Shown: positions 40,318-50,281, counted from the first letter of the stretch. The stretch: DNA of 56,239 nt from Thiotrichaceae bacterium (GCA_026989335.1 JALSJN010000057.1:1-56239); one strand, 5' to 3'. Program-made: numbers and translations. The notes: generated by a model not told the origin, from the letters alone.

Positions 40318-42471
40318 TTATTGGCGTATCTTTAGTTCAACCCGTCGGTTTGATTTTCTTCCTGCTGCGGTTTGATTATCAGCGATAGGATTTTGATCAC
40401 CATAGCCTTTAGCAATAAGTCTGCTTGCTTCAACACCTTGTTTAATCAGATGAATCATCACACTATTGGCTCTACGTTGAGAAAGCGACTTATTGACTGC
40501 ACTTCCACCTTGGTTATCCGTATGACCGGATATTTCAAGTTGCAAGCCTGTATTTTTCTTAATAGTGACTGCCGCCGCATCTAAAATAGGAAGTGACTCT
40601 GCAGTTAAGCTTGAAGAACCTGTAATAAAGTTAACACCTTCTAAGGTTATCTTTTCAGTAGCCCCACACCCAAATTCATTAACCATTGAGCCTGCCGTAG
40701 TGGTAGGACACATATCAGATGCATCTGCCACACCGTCTTTATCTGCATCATCAATGTTAGGGCAACCTTCAGCATTCACATCACTACCAGCAGGAGAACT
40801 TAAGCATTTATCTGAATGATCTAAAACACCATCTTTATCGCCATCAGCGGTAGCATCTGATAATTTTTTCGCTAAATCATCGTTGGCAGCACCTAATTTT
40901 TTGCATGACTCTTTTAAGCCGTTTAACTCATTATTGCTTGCCTCTAAGTCTGCTAAAGACTTATTTTTTTCAGCATCAAGGTTAGCTAACTTACTTTTTA
41001 AATCAATAATTTCTGAGTTACAAGAATCTACGGCAGCTGCGCTATTTGCTAATTTGCTTTCTGCTTCAGCTAGTTTTGCCTTTAACTCTGCACTGCTATC
41101 GTTCAACAGTCTATAAGCAGCTTGCAAAGCAGTAAGCTCAGTCGCTGATTGGCCTAATGCTGATAGCTTATTTTTAAGTTCAGCATTTTCGTTATTACGG
41201 GCCTTGTAAGCACTTTGTAAAGCGACTAACGCTGTTGCAGACTGACCTAATACATTTAGCTTTCTTGCTTGTGAACCAGCATTAGCCTCTAAACTACCCA
41301 TTTTAGATTGTAAGGTTTTATTCGCATTGCTTAATTCTGCTAACTGCTTTTTAAGCTCTGCATTCTCATCGTTACGGGCTTTATAGGCACTTTGTAAAGC
41401 GGTAAGCTCAGTAGCTGATTGTCCTAATGCGGTAAGTTTTCTCGCTTGAGAACCAGCACTTGATTCTAGAGCACCAAATTTCGATTGTAAGGTTTTATTC
41501 GCATTGCTTAATTCTGCTAACTGCTTTTTAAGCTCTGCATTCTCATCGTTACGGGCTTTATAGGCACTTTGTAAGGCGGTAAGCTCAGTAGCTGATTGTC
41601 CTAATGCGGTAAGCTTTCTCGCTTGAGAACCAGCACTTGATTCTAGAGCACCAAATTTCGATTGTAATGATTTATTCGCATTATCAAACTCAGTAAGTTT
41701 TTCTTTTAATGCGGCGACTTCATCGTTACGTGCTTTATAAGCACTTTGTAGTGCTGTTAGTTCAGATGCCGACTGCCCTAAAGCGTTAAGTTTTCTTGCT
41801 TGTGCGCCAGAACTTGATTCTAAAGCACCTAACTTTGACTTTAATGACTTGTTCGCGCTATCAAAGTCTGCTAACTCAGCCTTTAGTTTAGTTATCTCCT
41901 CTTTGCTTGCATTTACTGCGCTTGCGGCCTTTTCTTCTAACGCCTTTGCTTTTTGCTCAAAACCAGCTACTTGATCAGAATTTGCGCTTTGTTCTTTTGT
42001 GAGCTTCTCAATAATGATGCGGCTATCTGCCAGTTGATTTTGAACATCGGCCAATGTTTGTTGTATTTCTGTAATTTTCTCTTTAGAAGCAGCTGCAGCT
42101 TTATCGTAATGCTGCTGCAAAGTAAGCAGCTCACCTTTTACGCTATCATCACATTTAACGGGTGCAACAGGAGCCGCCGCTACTGGAGGCATTGGAAACA
42201 TGATCGGAGCAGGTGGGGGGCTATTAAAAAATGGGCCTAAGGGAGGTAACGGTAGCGAAGGCATTGGCGTAGCGACCATTTTATTCGCTATGTTTTCAGG
42301 GACTGGTACGCAGTCGGCCCACATAATAGGCGCTTGAGTATTCCAAACAGCAGGTGGGGGCGGTGCTTGCAGTCCAAAATTATTAAAAAAGGGAGGGGAT
42401 TCAGCGGAGCTTTGCTGGGCTAATAGGATTAACAGCGTACTAGCAAGTAATGTTTTTAGCGGTTTTTTCAT
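40318..42471 (-). CDS. OmpA-family protein with long repeated coiled coil
   Basis: A 717-residue envelope protein. A signal peptide (1-23) is followed by a Pro-rich region (25-105), a long coiled coil (110-540), thrombospondin type-3-like calcium repeats (about 545-600, DADKDGVADASDMCP) and an OmpA C-terminal peptidoglycan-binding domain (about 603-717, ISGHTDNQGG and SQRRANSV). The coiled coil holds four 59-residue units (206-264, 265-323, 324-382, 383-438) and a half unit. The likely role is a spacer or tether between outer membrane and cell wall. Middle units are almost identical in DNA, so the unit number may vary. Confidence 0.9.
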   Translation of the reverse strand: MKKPLKTLLASTLLILLAQQSSAESPPFFNNFGLQAPPPPAVWNTQAPIMWADCVPVPENIANKMVATPMPSLPLPPLGPFFNSPPPAPIMFPMPPVAAAPVAPVKCDDSVKGELLTLQQHYDKAAAASKEKITEIQQTLADVQNQLADSRIIIEKLTKEQSANSDQVAGFEQKAKALEEKAASAVNASKEEITKLKAELADFDSANKSLKSKLGALESSSGAQARKLNALGQSASELTALQSAYKARNDEVAALKEKLTEFDNANKSLQSKFGALESSAGSQARKLTALGQSATELTALQSAYKARNDENAELKKQLAELSNANKTLQSKFGALESSAGSQARKLTALGQSATELTALQSAYKARNDENAELKKQLAELSNANKTLQSKMGSLEANAGSQARKLNVLGQSATALVALQSAYKARNNENAELKNKLSALGQSATELTALQAAYRLLNDSSAELKAKLAEAESKLANSAAAVDSCNSEIIDLKSKLANLDAEKNKSLADLEASNNELNGLKESCKKLGAANDDLAKKLSDATADGDKDGVLDHSDKCLSSPAGSDVNAEGCPNIDDADKDGVADASDMCPTTTAGSMVNEFGCGATEKITLEGVNFITGSSSLTAESLPILDAAAVTIKKNTGLQLEISGHTDNQGGSAVNKSLSQRRANSVMIHLIKQGVEASRLIAKGYGDQNPIADNQTAAGRKSNRRVELKIRQ
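41158..41856. repeat. Tandem 177-bp coding repeats
   Basis: Four units inside the OmpA-like gene encode the pattern LGQSATELTALQSAYKARND. The same run (CTGCTTTTTAAGCTC...) recurs at 41344 and 41521, exactly 177 bases apart, and these two units are nearly identical. The outer units are more diverged. This points to recent duplication or gene conversion, and to possible collapse in short-read assembly. Confidence 0.88.
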
Positions 42472-42549
42472 TGATCTTCTCCAGGTAAAATAATTAATTA
42501 TAAAGCTTTTGACTAGTCAAAAAGCTCGTCAAAAGTGCACTTACGGTTG

Positions 42550-42972
42550 CTAGCCTTTTCCACCCATCAAAAAATCTCTGCGTGCTGCTGCAATAGTAAT
42601 CGTAAAGCCAGCAATGACATCAATAAACGACATCACTGCCAAAAACAAAAACGTTGAATTGCTCTGATCCCCGACACTCCAAGGAAAAATCATCCACACG
42701 ACCAAGTAAGCGACAAATGTAATCGTAGATAAAGTGTGGTCAACGATTGAAATACTGGTTGTTCTTGTTGATTTAAATAACTCAATATAGAGCGTAACCA
42801 AGCCCAACAAAACAACAATATCACCCCATGTAGGCTTCCAAACTGAGCCTGATGGCAAACCTATATGATGAACCACATGATTTAGTTTTTCAGGAAGTAC
42901 GCCAAACTTGTGTCCTACCCAAAAGCCTATTAATAGAAACGCAAATAAAGGAATATATTTAAAAATGGCCAT
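42550..42972 (-). CDS. Four-helix membrane protein, unknown
   Basis: A 140-residue inner-membrane protein with about four transmembrane helices: residues 4-20, about 50-66, 78-97 and 108-130. A polar loop (about 22-48) contains KFGVLPEKLNHVVHHIGLPSG. I do not recognise a family. The ATG at 42972 has AGGTAA upstream. A weak hairpin near 42503-42525 lies beyond its stop. Confidence 0.65.
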   Translation of the reverse strand: MAIFKYIPLFAFLLIGFWVGHKFGVLPEKLNHVVHHIGLPSGSVWKPTWGDIVVLLGLVTLYIELFKSTRTTSISIVDHTLSTITFVAYLVVWMIFPWSVGDQSNSTFLFLAVMSFIDVIAGFTITIAAARRDFLMGGKG

Positions 42973-43272
42973 GCCATTACCTATTCTTATCGAGTGCCCA
43001 TTCTATGGGTGTTAGCGATATCAAGCAACTTTTACAATACTTCTATCAAAAATGCTATTAGAAAACCCTCTAATTGACTTGATTATAACGACTTTTTGGT
43101 GATTGTCCGCAAGTGGGTAAAAATTATCCTATTCGGGTTGCGAAGCACACCTTCCATAAATATGTAGATATAAATAACGTAAGATTAAACGATGGGGTGC
43201 TGAGACAAATAAAGGATTGTTTGCCTGCTAGCCCTAGTGACATGGGCTTCTCTCTTTGTCCTAACACACCTT
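42973..43272. other. Noncoding gap, nothing clear
   Basis: This 300-base gap lies between the osmC-like gene and the membrane protein gene. A short hairpin GCCC/GGGC occurs near 43230-43247. I see no gene, terminator or repeat that I could support. Confidence 0.5.
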
Positions 43273-43686
43273 CTAAGCCTTGATCACATAATCATGTGTT
43301 ATTTCAGCGGTTTTACCCAGCATTATCGAGGCAGAGCAGTATTTCTCCGCCGAGAGTTCTATTGCGCGTTGCACCCGTTTTTCAGATAAATCATTGCCAT
43401 TGATGATGAAATGCAAATGAATTTTAGTGAATACCTTTGGCTCTTCACTTGCACGTTCTGCACTTATTTCAACCTCACAATCAACCAAACCTTGTTTGCT
43501 TTTCTTAAGCATTGAAACCACATCAAAAGATGCACACCCCCCCAAACCAAGTAACAGCATTTCCATTGGGCGGATGCCTAAGTTTCTACCACCAAATTCT
43601 GGTGGGCCATCCATAACAACAGAATGTCCGCTACCAGATTCACCCACAAAGCTCATATTATCTAGCCATTTTACACGTGTCTTCAT
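43273..43686 (-). CDS. OsmC/YhfA family protein
   Basis: A 137-residue OsmC-fold protein, usually a thiol-dependent peroxidase-like protein. The two Cys expected for the family lie in GLGGCASFDVVSM and SAEKYCSASIMLG. It overlaps the gshB stop by 4 bases (ATGA), so it is translated with glutathione synthetase, which fits a role in thiol redox defence. Confidence 0.9.
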   Translation of the reverse strand: MKTRVKWLDNMSFVGESGSGHSVVMDGPPEFGGRNLGIRPMEMLLLGLGGCASFDVVSMLKKSKQGLVDCEVEISAERASEEPKVFTKIHLHFIINGNDLSEKRVQRAIELSAEKYCSASIMLGKTAEITHDYVIKA

Positions 43687-44642
43687 ACGGCTGATAATTC
43701 CTTTTCTATCGCATCCATTAATAGTCCTGAAATATTGGCAGAGTAAATCTTGTCCAATTCTCGAATACAGGTCGGGCTGGTAACGTTTATTTCTGTTAAG
43801 TAGTCCCCAATCACATCTAAGCCGACAAACATCAAGCCCATTTCTTTTAATACTGGGCCAACTTTAGCGCAAATTTCAAGCTCACGCTGGGTGAGATCGC
43901 GCCCTTCTGAGCTTGCACCTGCAGCTAAATTACCGCGCCCTTCGCCTTCTGCAGGAATACGTGATAAACCATGTGGAAATGGCGTGCCATTAATCATTAA
44001 AATACGCTTATCACCTTTTTTAAAATCAGGTAAAAACTCTTGCGCCATTATGGTTTGCGTACCATTTTGGGTAATCGCTTCTAAAATTACATTACGATTA
44101 GTGTCTCCTTCTCGTACTTGAAAAATCATCGAACCACCCATGCCATCCAGTGGTTTAACAACGATATGCTTTAGCTCTTCCTGAAATGCTTTAATCCGTT
44201 CCATATCGCGGCTGACTAAGGTCTTGGGTGAGCAATCAGGAAACATGGCAGTAAACAGTTTTTCATTTGCTGATCGAATACTGGCAGGGCGGTTAACAAT
44301 TAAGCAGCCTCGTTTTTCAGCCAGCTCAAGTAAGTAGGTAGTATAAATATACTCCATATCGAAAGGTGGATCTTTACGCATGAGCACGGTCGATAACTCA
44401 TGCAACGGCTGAGTAATTTCTTCGCCCAATTCATACCACCCAGCGGGATCATCCTTAACCGTAACCGGAAACATTTTGGCAAATACCACGCCGTCCTTTA
44501 AGAACAGGTCACCTTGCTGAAAATAATACAGATCATACATGCGGCGTTGCGCCTCTAGCATCATAGCAAAAGAGCTATCTTTTTTAATTTTGATGGCGTC
44601 GATTGGGTCCATAAGAACCCCGAGACTTATTTTATTGCTCAT
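43683..44642 (-). CDS. gshB: Glutathione synthetase
   Basis: A 319-residue ATP-grasp enzyme adding glycine to gamma-glutamylcysteine. The start LGVLMDPIDAIKIKKDSSFAMMLEA, the RKDPPFDMEYIYTTYLLELAE block, VVKPLDGMGGSMIF and the C-terminal GLDVIGDYLTEINVTSPTC are typical. It heads a two-gene operon with an OsmC-like protein. gshA lies at the left end of the window. Confidence 0.97.
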   Translation of the reverse strand: MSNKISLGVLMDPIDAIKIKKDSSFAMMLEAQRRMYDLYYFQQGDLFLKDGVVFAKMFPVTVKDDPAGWYELGEEITQPLHELSTVLMRKDPPFDMEYIYTTYLLELAEKRGCLIVNRPASIRSANEKLFTAMFPDCSPKTLVSRDMERIKAFQEELKHIVVKPLDGMGGSMIFQVREGDTNRNVILEAITQNGTQTIMAQEFLPDFKKGDKRILMINGTPFPHGLSRIPAEGEGRGNLAAGASSEGRDLTQRELEICAKVGPVLKEMGLMFVGLDVIGDYLTEINVTSPTCIRELDKIYSANISGLLMDAIEKELSAV

Positions 44643-44781
44643 GATTACCCTTAATTTTTGTCATGTAATACACCAGAAATACAGATGTCATATTCAGACA
44701 CATTCTCATATTTTTACTGAAATTGGTATAACTATTAGTTATTTTAGCTATGTGTGATATGTAACACCATAAAATCAATGC

Positions 44782-44815
44782 AAAAAAAAAGCCCGCCAAA
44801 ATTGGCAGGCTTTTT
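44782..44815 (-). terminator. Intrinsic terminator of the Ig-like lipoprotein gene
   Basis: On the minus strand GCCTGCCA and TGGCGGGC pair around a short loop and are followed by nine T. It lies 15 bases after the stop codon. Confidence 0.92.
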
Positions 44816-44829
44816 AACGTTACGTTTAT

Positions 44830-47800
44830 CTACTGAACAGTAATCGTACGTCTTGTTACACCGGTATTACCGTTACGGTCAGTGGCACTGTAATAGATAT
44901 AATAAATGCCTGCTGTGGAAACACTAACCGCTGTGCTATCAATAACAATGGCACTTGATAGATCTCCATCTGTTGTATCCAGCGCTGTTGCACTTAATGA
45001 ACCGTCAATTGGCAAAGGCGTATTTATTGGATGAATAATATCACCACCATTTAAAGTAATAACAGGAACATCATTATCCTTAACAACCACCGTTCTAGTC
45101 GTGGTAACCGTTTTGCCTTTATCATCAACGGCTACATACACAACAACGGTAGTACCAGTAACACTTGTATCGGGCGTCCCATAAACCGTAACACCTAACG
45201 CACCGCCTGTTTGTGTTTCAGCCGTTGCGCCGTATTCAACATAAGTTTCACCTACATTCAAAGAAATGGTTGTCGCTTTACCGTCTTTATAACCACCATT
45301 CAGTATGATGCTTGAGCCCAATGTATTACCAGCGTCATCTTGATAGAAAACTGGTAACTGTGTGCTTATTGGCCTTTCTGTGGTTTTATTTGTCGTTATA
45401 CTAATGTAGAAGCCAGAATCATCAATACCAACGTTATTATCCGTAAGCTTAAAATCATTGTTTGGGCCTGTTTGAATACTCACTTTTCCTGAATCATTAA
45501 TAATATAATCAAGGCCTTGTACCGCACGAACTCCATCAATGGTTACTGCATACCATTTATTCGTTGTAGTACTGTTTTGAACGGATCCTACAACACTACC
45601 TGTTACTGACTCTACAATCCGAACTACAGGTGGCTTAGTCTCTGGCGTAGTGAGAGGAGGTGCTCCTGCAGGATCATCCGTACAAGTTCCCCATGTACCG
45701 TATGGGCTTAGTCGATTGGGTGGCTCACTATCACTTTTCACATCTGCTGTTAATACAGGTAAAGTGAATTCTGTACGCTCAAGATATTCTGTACCACTAA
45801 CTATTGTCGATGCTTCAATCGCTTGATCAGACCACCACGCTCTACTTTTAGGGTAAACAACCTGTACAACAATTTTACCACTTTCATCGGTTACGCCAGA
45901 ACCGGTAACTGCTGCATCATGTGTTGGCTCTAACTTGCCGTTGCCGTTTATATCTTCACCAGAATCTAAATTACCATCGTTATCAAAGTCTTCTGAAGGA
46001 CATGTATCTGCAAGTACTCGAACCCACTGTTTATCGTCACCATCTTCGATGTATCTCAAATAACCTTTATGGTACTTAGTTGGTGTAATTGTAAAATCAA
46101 TTTTTTGATCTTTTATTGGATTGCCTGCACTATCTGTAACAATAACACCGTACGTTTTCGTATAAAAAACTTCATCAGCTGCTACAAGGTGATCATGACC
46201 TAAAACAATACGTAGTGCTTTACCACCAACTGTCAGCCTAATTTCATCAGCAATAGCTGGTGCACTTTGTACATAGGTTTTAATTACCACGCCATTTTTA
46301 GCGCTTGAAGCATCACCAGCGGTGTACGATACCGTTGCACGGCCAAGAGAGTCTGTAATTGCAGATCCTTGGCTTAATGAACCGTTAACCGTATCTTCAA
46401 GATTAAAAATAATGGTTTTATTTTTAACGGGGTTATCAGCTAAATCACGAATTTTTGCAACAATCGTACTGCTTCCTTTTGGGGCAATTAGTTTAGGGTC
46501 GGCTTGAGTATTGAGATAACTAGGTATTGTCGCAACAAACTCACCTTTTAATGAGGTAGATAATCCATCAGGTGTGGTAACTGTTACCACTGTTTGACCT
46601 GCTTTAGCTGATGAAATTGTAAATGTTGCTTTACCGTTAGCATCGGTTGTAACCGTTGCAGTTGATAAAATACCACGAGTTGCATTAATGCTTATTTCTT
46701 TACCCGCTTGTACGACTCCATTGTTTTTCCATTCGACGGTTAAAGTATTATTAGCACCTACAGATACATCATCTAAATTACCTGTTAAGGTAAACTCATC
46801 ACCTGATATTTTTACCTCTTTAATAAACTCTGCACCGAGTGCTTGAGCCGTAATTTTATCATCACCACCTACTGTGCCTGTGAGCGTAAACTCTATTTCA
46901 CCCTTTGCATTTGTTTGACCTGTAGTTGATATATCATTACCATTTGTCGAAGTTAGTACTACATCTTTATAAGCAAGTGGTTTATTGCCACTGTCTTTTA
47001 ACTTTAGGACATAAGGAAGTGTTTTATTAAACGTAATTGCTTCAGGGCCATCAATAATTACAGATGTTCCAACAACTTCAACTTGAATTGTTTGAGTCAA
47101 TGAGCCTGAAGAAGCTGTTACAGTTAATGATCTATTTGCGGCAGAACCCGGCGTCAACACAGCAGTATGAACCGCACCTGTTGAAGGATTAACTTCCAAA
47201 TTTGCATCTTTATCTACGCTAAAATTGACCGTTGCACCCTTTAACAAATTATTATTTGCATCTTTAGTAACAACAGAGATAGTTACTGGGTTTGTTCCTG
47301 CAGACTGCAGCTCTCTCGAGCTGGCAGAAAATACAAACGAATGAGCAACAATCTCTCCCTCTCCTGGTGCAACGACTTCTTCTGCTTTAATAACGATTAT
47401 CTTAATCGCTTCTGTTTTATCACCAGACTTTACAGTGACAGTCAACTCATCACCTTCTTTTGCGCCACCTAGCGTTAAAGTCGCGACATTATCTTTTACG
47501 ACCAAAGTCGCATCCTTATCGACGCTAAATTTAAATTTAGCATCGTTAATCACTATATTGCTTATGTCTTTTGCAACCGCTGTGATTTTAACTGATTGGG
47601 TGCCGTCTAATGCTAACCGAGTTGAGCTTGCTGATATATTTAACGAATTTACTTCAGTTTCTTCAGTAGTCCCTTTCGTACCATCATCTGTTTTTGTATT
47701 ATCTGTTGCTGCTTTATCACCCGTGCTCCCACCACCAAAGCTACTGTCACCGCCACAGGCAGCTAGAGCCATTGCAACAGCGAGTGGCGATACAATTTTT

Positions 47801-47832
47801 ACAAAACGAGTTGTATTTGATTTTTTAGACAT
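44830..47832 (-). CDS. Large surface lipoprotein with repeated Ig-like domains
   Basis: A 1000-residue lipoprotein with lipobox ALAACGG (Cys26). Repeated bacterial Ig-like (Big_1, invasin/intimin-like) domains run through about residues 45-550. An EF-hand-like calcium loop (DFDNDGNLDSGEDINGNG) lies near the middle, then a beta-rich region. A DUF5011-type Ig domain closes the C terminus (PVITLNGGDIIHP to SATDRNGNTGVTRRTITV). It is probably displayed on the cell surface and involved in adhesion or a matrix. I start it at the ATG 47832 with AAAGG upstream; an ATG at 47871 adds 13 Lys/Asn-rich residues. Confidence 0.88.
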   Translation of the reverse strand: MSKKSNTTRFVKIVSPLAVAMALAACGGDSSFGGGSTGDKAATDNTKTDDGTKGTTEETEVNSLNISASSTRLALDGTQSVKITAVAKDISNIVINDAKFKFSVDKDATLVVKDNVATLTLGGAKEGDELTVTVKSGDKTEAIKIIVIKAEEVVAPGEGEIVAHSFVFSASSRELQSAGTNPVTISVVTKDANNNLLKGATVNFSVDKDANLEVNPSTGAVHTAVLTPGSAANRSLTVTASSGSLTQTIQVEVVGTSVIIDGPEAITFNKTLPYVLKLKDSGNKPLAYKDVVLTSTNGNDISTTGQTNAKGEIEFTLTGTVGGDDKITAQALGAEFIKEVKISGDEFTLTGNLDDVSVGANNTLTVEWKNNGVVQAGKEISINATRGILSTATVTTDANGKATFTISSAKAGQTVVTVTTPDGLSTSLKGEFVATIPSYLNTQADPKLIAPKGSSTIVAKIRDLADNPVKNKTIIFNLEDTVNGSLSQGSAITDSLGRATVSYTAGDASSAKNGVVIKTYVQSAPAIADEIRLTVGGKALRIVLGHDHLVAADEVFYTKTYGVIVTDSAGNPIKDQKIDFTITPTKYHKGYLRYIEDGDDKQWVRVLADTCPSEDFDNDGNLDSGEDINGNGKLEPTHDAAVTGSGVTDESGKIVVQVVYPKSRAWWSDQAIEASTIVSGTEYLERTEFTLPVLTADVKSDSEPPNRLSPYGTWGTCTDDPAGAPPLTTPETKPPVVRIVESVTGSVVGSVQNSTTTNKWYAVTIDGVRAVQGLDYIINDSGKVSIQTGPNNDFKLTDNNVGIDDSGFYISITTNKTTERPISTQLPVFYQDDAGNTLGSSIILNGGYKDGKATTISLNVGETYVEYGATAETQTGGALGVTVYGTPDTSVTGTTVVVYVAVDDKGKTVTTTRTVVVKDNDVPVITLNGGDIIHPINTPLPIDGSLSATALDTTDGDLSSAIVIDSTAVSVSTAGIYYIYYSATDRNGNTGVTRRTITVQ

Positions 47833-47879
47833 GGGAGAGACCTTTTTTTTTGATTTATTATTATTTTTCATTTTTTAAG

Positions 47880-48328
47880 TTGGGATTATTTAATAGCTAA
47901 TTATTTTATTTATTGCGTCTATTCTAGTTTCTTTACCGCTTTTCTGTCAAGAAAACCCCTTGATCATCAGACGGGTGGTCGTTATTGCACTTATTTGAAA
48001 GATATTTAAGGAGTTTCAGATAAAAATCACGGTATTGCGAGGCACTACTTCCTTTGGAAGGTGTACCAACTGTACTTTTCAGCTCAGGAGCTTGTTAGGA
48101 TTTGTCTCATCTTAGTAGCTTACTACCGGTTTTAAGAGAATACCTTACTTCACCAACATCGGCACTTCCTTCGGAAGGTGCTATAGCTTTAAAAGTTACT
48201 GATGACTTTGCCACAACGGTTATCAGATCACTTCGTACTGAGAGTGTCCGTTGCTTCGACCAACATCGGCACTCCCTTCGGAAGGTGCAACGATGTACTT
48301 TTCAGCTCCTAGGGGAGCTTTGAAAAGC
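47880..48328. repeat. Noncoding region with three TTCGG-centred repeats
   Basis: Three copies of a hairpin-like sequence occur: GGCACTACTTCCTTTGGAAGGTG (degenerate, 48041-48063), CACCAACATCGGCACTTCC then TTCGGAAGGTG (48151-48180), and ACCAACATCGGCACTCCC then TTCGGAAGGTGC (48259-48288). Copies one and three are each followed by TGTACTTTTCAGCTC, and the last of these forms a long hairpin CTTTTCA-GCTCC/GGAGC-tt-TGAAAAG (48298-48327). Reading frames here have no gene-like features. It lies upstream of the Ig-like lipoprotein gene and may carry its regulation or be a decayed repeat element. Confidence 0.65.
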
Positions 48329-48362
48329 AAAAAAAAGACCGCTTATTTAAAAATAGAGCGGC
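48329..48362 (-). terminator. Intrinsic terminator of the amidase gene
   Basis: On the minus strand CCGCT pairs with AGCGG, extended by TATTT/AAATA pairing inside, and is followed by TCTTTTTTTT. It starts about 43 bases after the stop codon. Confidence 0.85.
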
Positions 48363-48405
48363 CAAAATCACATCGAAGGAAGTTTATTATTAGTAGGGTA
48401 AAGAG

Positions 48406-49629
48406 TTATCCATATCGAGTGTTAGCTTCTCCTACTGCTACCTGATATTGGCGTATGCCTTTAAAAATTGCTTTGGCTAATTTGTCTTGATGTTTTCTCG
48501 TCTTGAGTCGCTTCTCTTCCATCGGGTTACTAATAAATGCCGTTTCCACCAACATTGATGGAATATCGGGTGACTTCAACACCACAAAACCTGCACTTTC
48601 GACCCGATGACGTAATAGATGATTCACGCTACCTAATTCTTTTAGTACGCCGCTGGCGAGCTCTAAGCTTCTATCAATGGTGTCTGACAGTGATAAATCT
48701 AATAGCATAGAAGAGACTACGCGGTTTTTAGGTAATAAATGCGCGCCTCCCATTTTTGATTCGTAGGTGTTTTCACTATTCGCTAACCAGCGCGCTGCTT
48801 CACTTGAAGCGCCATTTTCAGACAGTATATAAACCGATGATCCTGTGAGTGAACGCACTGGGTTGGCATCCGCATGGATTGAAATAAACACGTCTGCTTT
48901 TTTAGTGCGCGCTTTTGCGATACGTTTGCGTAGAGAAACGTAATAATCACCATCTCTTATTAATACTGCTTTCATTCCCGGTTGACGATTAATATGTTTT
49001 TTTAAAAACTGTGCTATTTTTAAAACGACATCTTTTTCTCGGGTGCCTTTTTTACCCACGGCTCCCGGGTCACGCCCGCCATGCCCTGCGTCGATTGCAA
49101 CCACAATTGCTTTGCCGCCCACGGTACGTGCAACCGCACTTAATGCTTTTTTAGCTTGTCTGCCGGGTGTTTTATTTTTTTCTTTTTTGTAAGGGCTGAG
49201 TGCAACTTCCAAAAAGTAGCTATCACCTTTGGTAATCAGGTTAGTTTTGGCTTTAGTTTTTTTAGCCATATCTAAAACTACGCGGAAGTCACCTTTATTA
49301 CGGCTAGCTTGGCGAATATTTTTAATCAGCTGTTGCTTATTATTACGCCCGAGCTTTAATTTAGATTTTGCTTGCGTGCCTAAAAAATCAATCACGATCC
49401 GATCAGGTGAGGTTAAGGTAGAAACCTTGTGACGCACGGATTTATCCAGCTCGAAAACGAGACGACTTTTACCATCGCTGGATTTTTTATAGGTGACTGA
49501 AGTGACATTTGCACTACTGGCTCGTCCTTTAGCAAATACTTGCGGCGTAACTGTGCTTACCCCTGCAACGCCCATTGCTTGACCGAGTCTCAGTACGAAG
49601 TCTCTTCGCTTCTGACTGATACTTTTCAT
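48406..49629 (-). CDS. amiC: N-acetylmuramoyl-L-alanine amidase, Tat-exported
   Basis: A 407-residue septum-splitting amidase. The N terminus has a twin-arginine signal (QKRRDFVLRLGQAMG) and a cleavage site at QVFA, then an AMIN domain (about 40-125, targeting peptidoglycan at the septum) and an Amidase_3 zinc domain (about 170-400). Catalytic and metal residues are in VAIDAGHGGRDPGAVG, SIHADAN and ETAFISN. I use the ATG at 49629 preceded by GGGG rather than a TTG nine bases earlier. tsaE lies upstream on the same strand, the common order in gammaproteobacteria, but 187 bases away. Subtype (AmiB/AmiC) is not certain. Confidence 0.94.
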   Translation of the reverse strand: MKSISQKRRDFVLRLGQAMGVAGVSTVTPQVFAKGRASSANVTSVTYKKSSDGKSRLVFELDKSVRHKVSTLTSPDRIVIDFLGTQAKSKLKLGRNNKQQLIKNIRQASRNKGDFRVVLDMAKKTKAKTNLITKGDSYFLEVALSPYKKEKNKTPGRQAKKALSAVARTVGGKAIVVAIDAGHGGRDPGAVGKKGTREKDVVLKIAQFLKKHINRQPGMKAVLIRDGDYYVSLRKRIAKARTKKADVFISIHADANPVRSLTGSSVYILSENGASSEAARWLANSENTYESKMGGAHLLPKNRVVSSMLLDLSLSDTIDRSLELASGVLKELGSVNHLLRHRVESAGFVVLKSPDIPSMLVETAFISNPMEEKRLKTRKHQDKLAKAIFKGIRQYQVAVGEANTRYG

Positions 49630-49815
49630 TTTCCCCAAACTTCTTTTTTAGTGAGTCAACCTCAATTTTTTTAAAACAAGAAGCCCTTCTTGCTTTCTTT
49701 GAGTGTTGTTCAATATTTATACAACTACTTTATATTGCTTAGTAGAACCTAATGGTAGATCTTTTTCAAGTGAATTTTACCATTAATTGCTAAGTGCATG
49801 TAATTACTTATAAAG

Positions 49816-50241
49816 TTAATTATTATTTTCAATAATTTCTATCGTCCTAGCTTCATCTAAATATTCGATATTTAAAATCAAGTCTGCATCGGGGAGGTAA
49901 CCTTGTGCTTTTTCAGGCCATTCTATTAAACATAGCGCATCGCCAGTCCAATAGTCCCTGCCACCCATGTATTCAAGTTCTTCTGCATCTGCTAAGCGAT
50001 ATAAATCAAAATGATAAATGTTTCTACCTTGTATTTCATAGGGTTCAACAAGTGTATAAGTGGGGCTTTTTACGGTGCCTTGATAACCTAAGTGACGTAA
50101 TAAACCACGTACCAACGTTGTTTTACCTGCCCCTAAGTCACCGTTTAAAAAAATCAAACCGCCTTTTGGAAGTTTTTCTGAAAGCTCTCCCCCGAACTTC
50201 ATCATGGCTTTTTCATCAGGAATTGTAAAACGATTTTTCAT
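49816..50241 (-). CDS. tsaE: tRNA threonylcarbamoyladenosine ATPase TsaE
   Basis: A 141-residue ATPase that supports t6A synthesis on ANN-decoding tRNAs. Walker A is GDLGAGKTTLVRGLL (about residues 35-49), followed by the switch SPTYTLVEPY, IYHFDLYRL and a C-terminal LIEWPEK. It is divergent from queG with 40 bases between them, so two tRNA modification genes share one promoter region. Confidence 0.96.
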   Translation of the reverse strand: MKNRFTIPDEKAMMKFGGELSEKLPKGGLIFLNGDLGAGKTTLVRGLLRHLGYQGTVKSPTYTLVEPYEIQGRNIYHFDLYRLADAEELEYMGGRDYWTGDALCLIEWPEKAQGYLPDADLILNIEYLDEARTIEIIENNN

Positions 50242-50281
50242 AGCTAAGACTGTTTGAGATGTAATTTGTTATCATAGTCGA

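Noticed and set aside
48102-48445. Two short plus-strand frames in the TTCGG repeat region
   Set aside because: They overlap in different frames across the repeat and encode the repeat itself; one also runs into the amidase gene.
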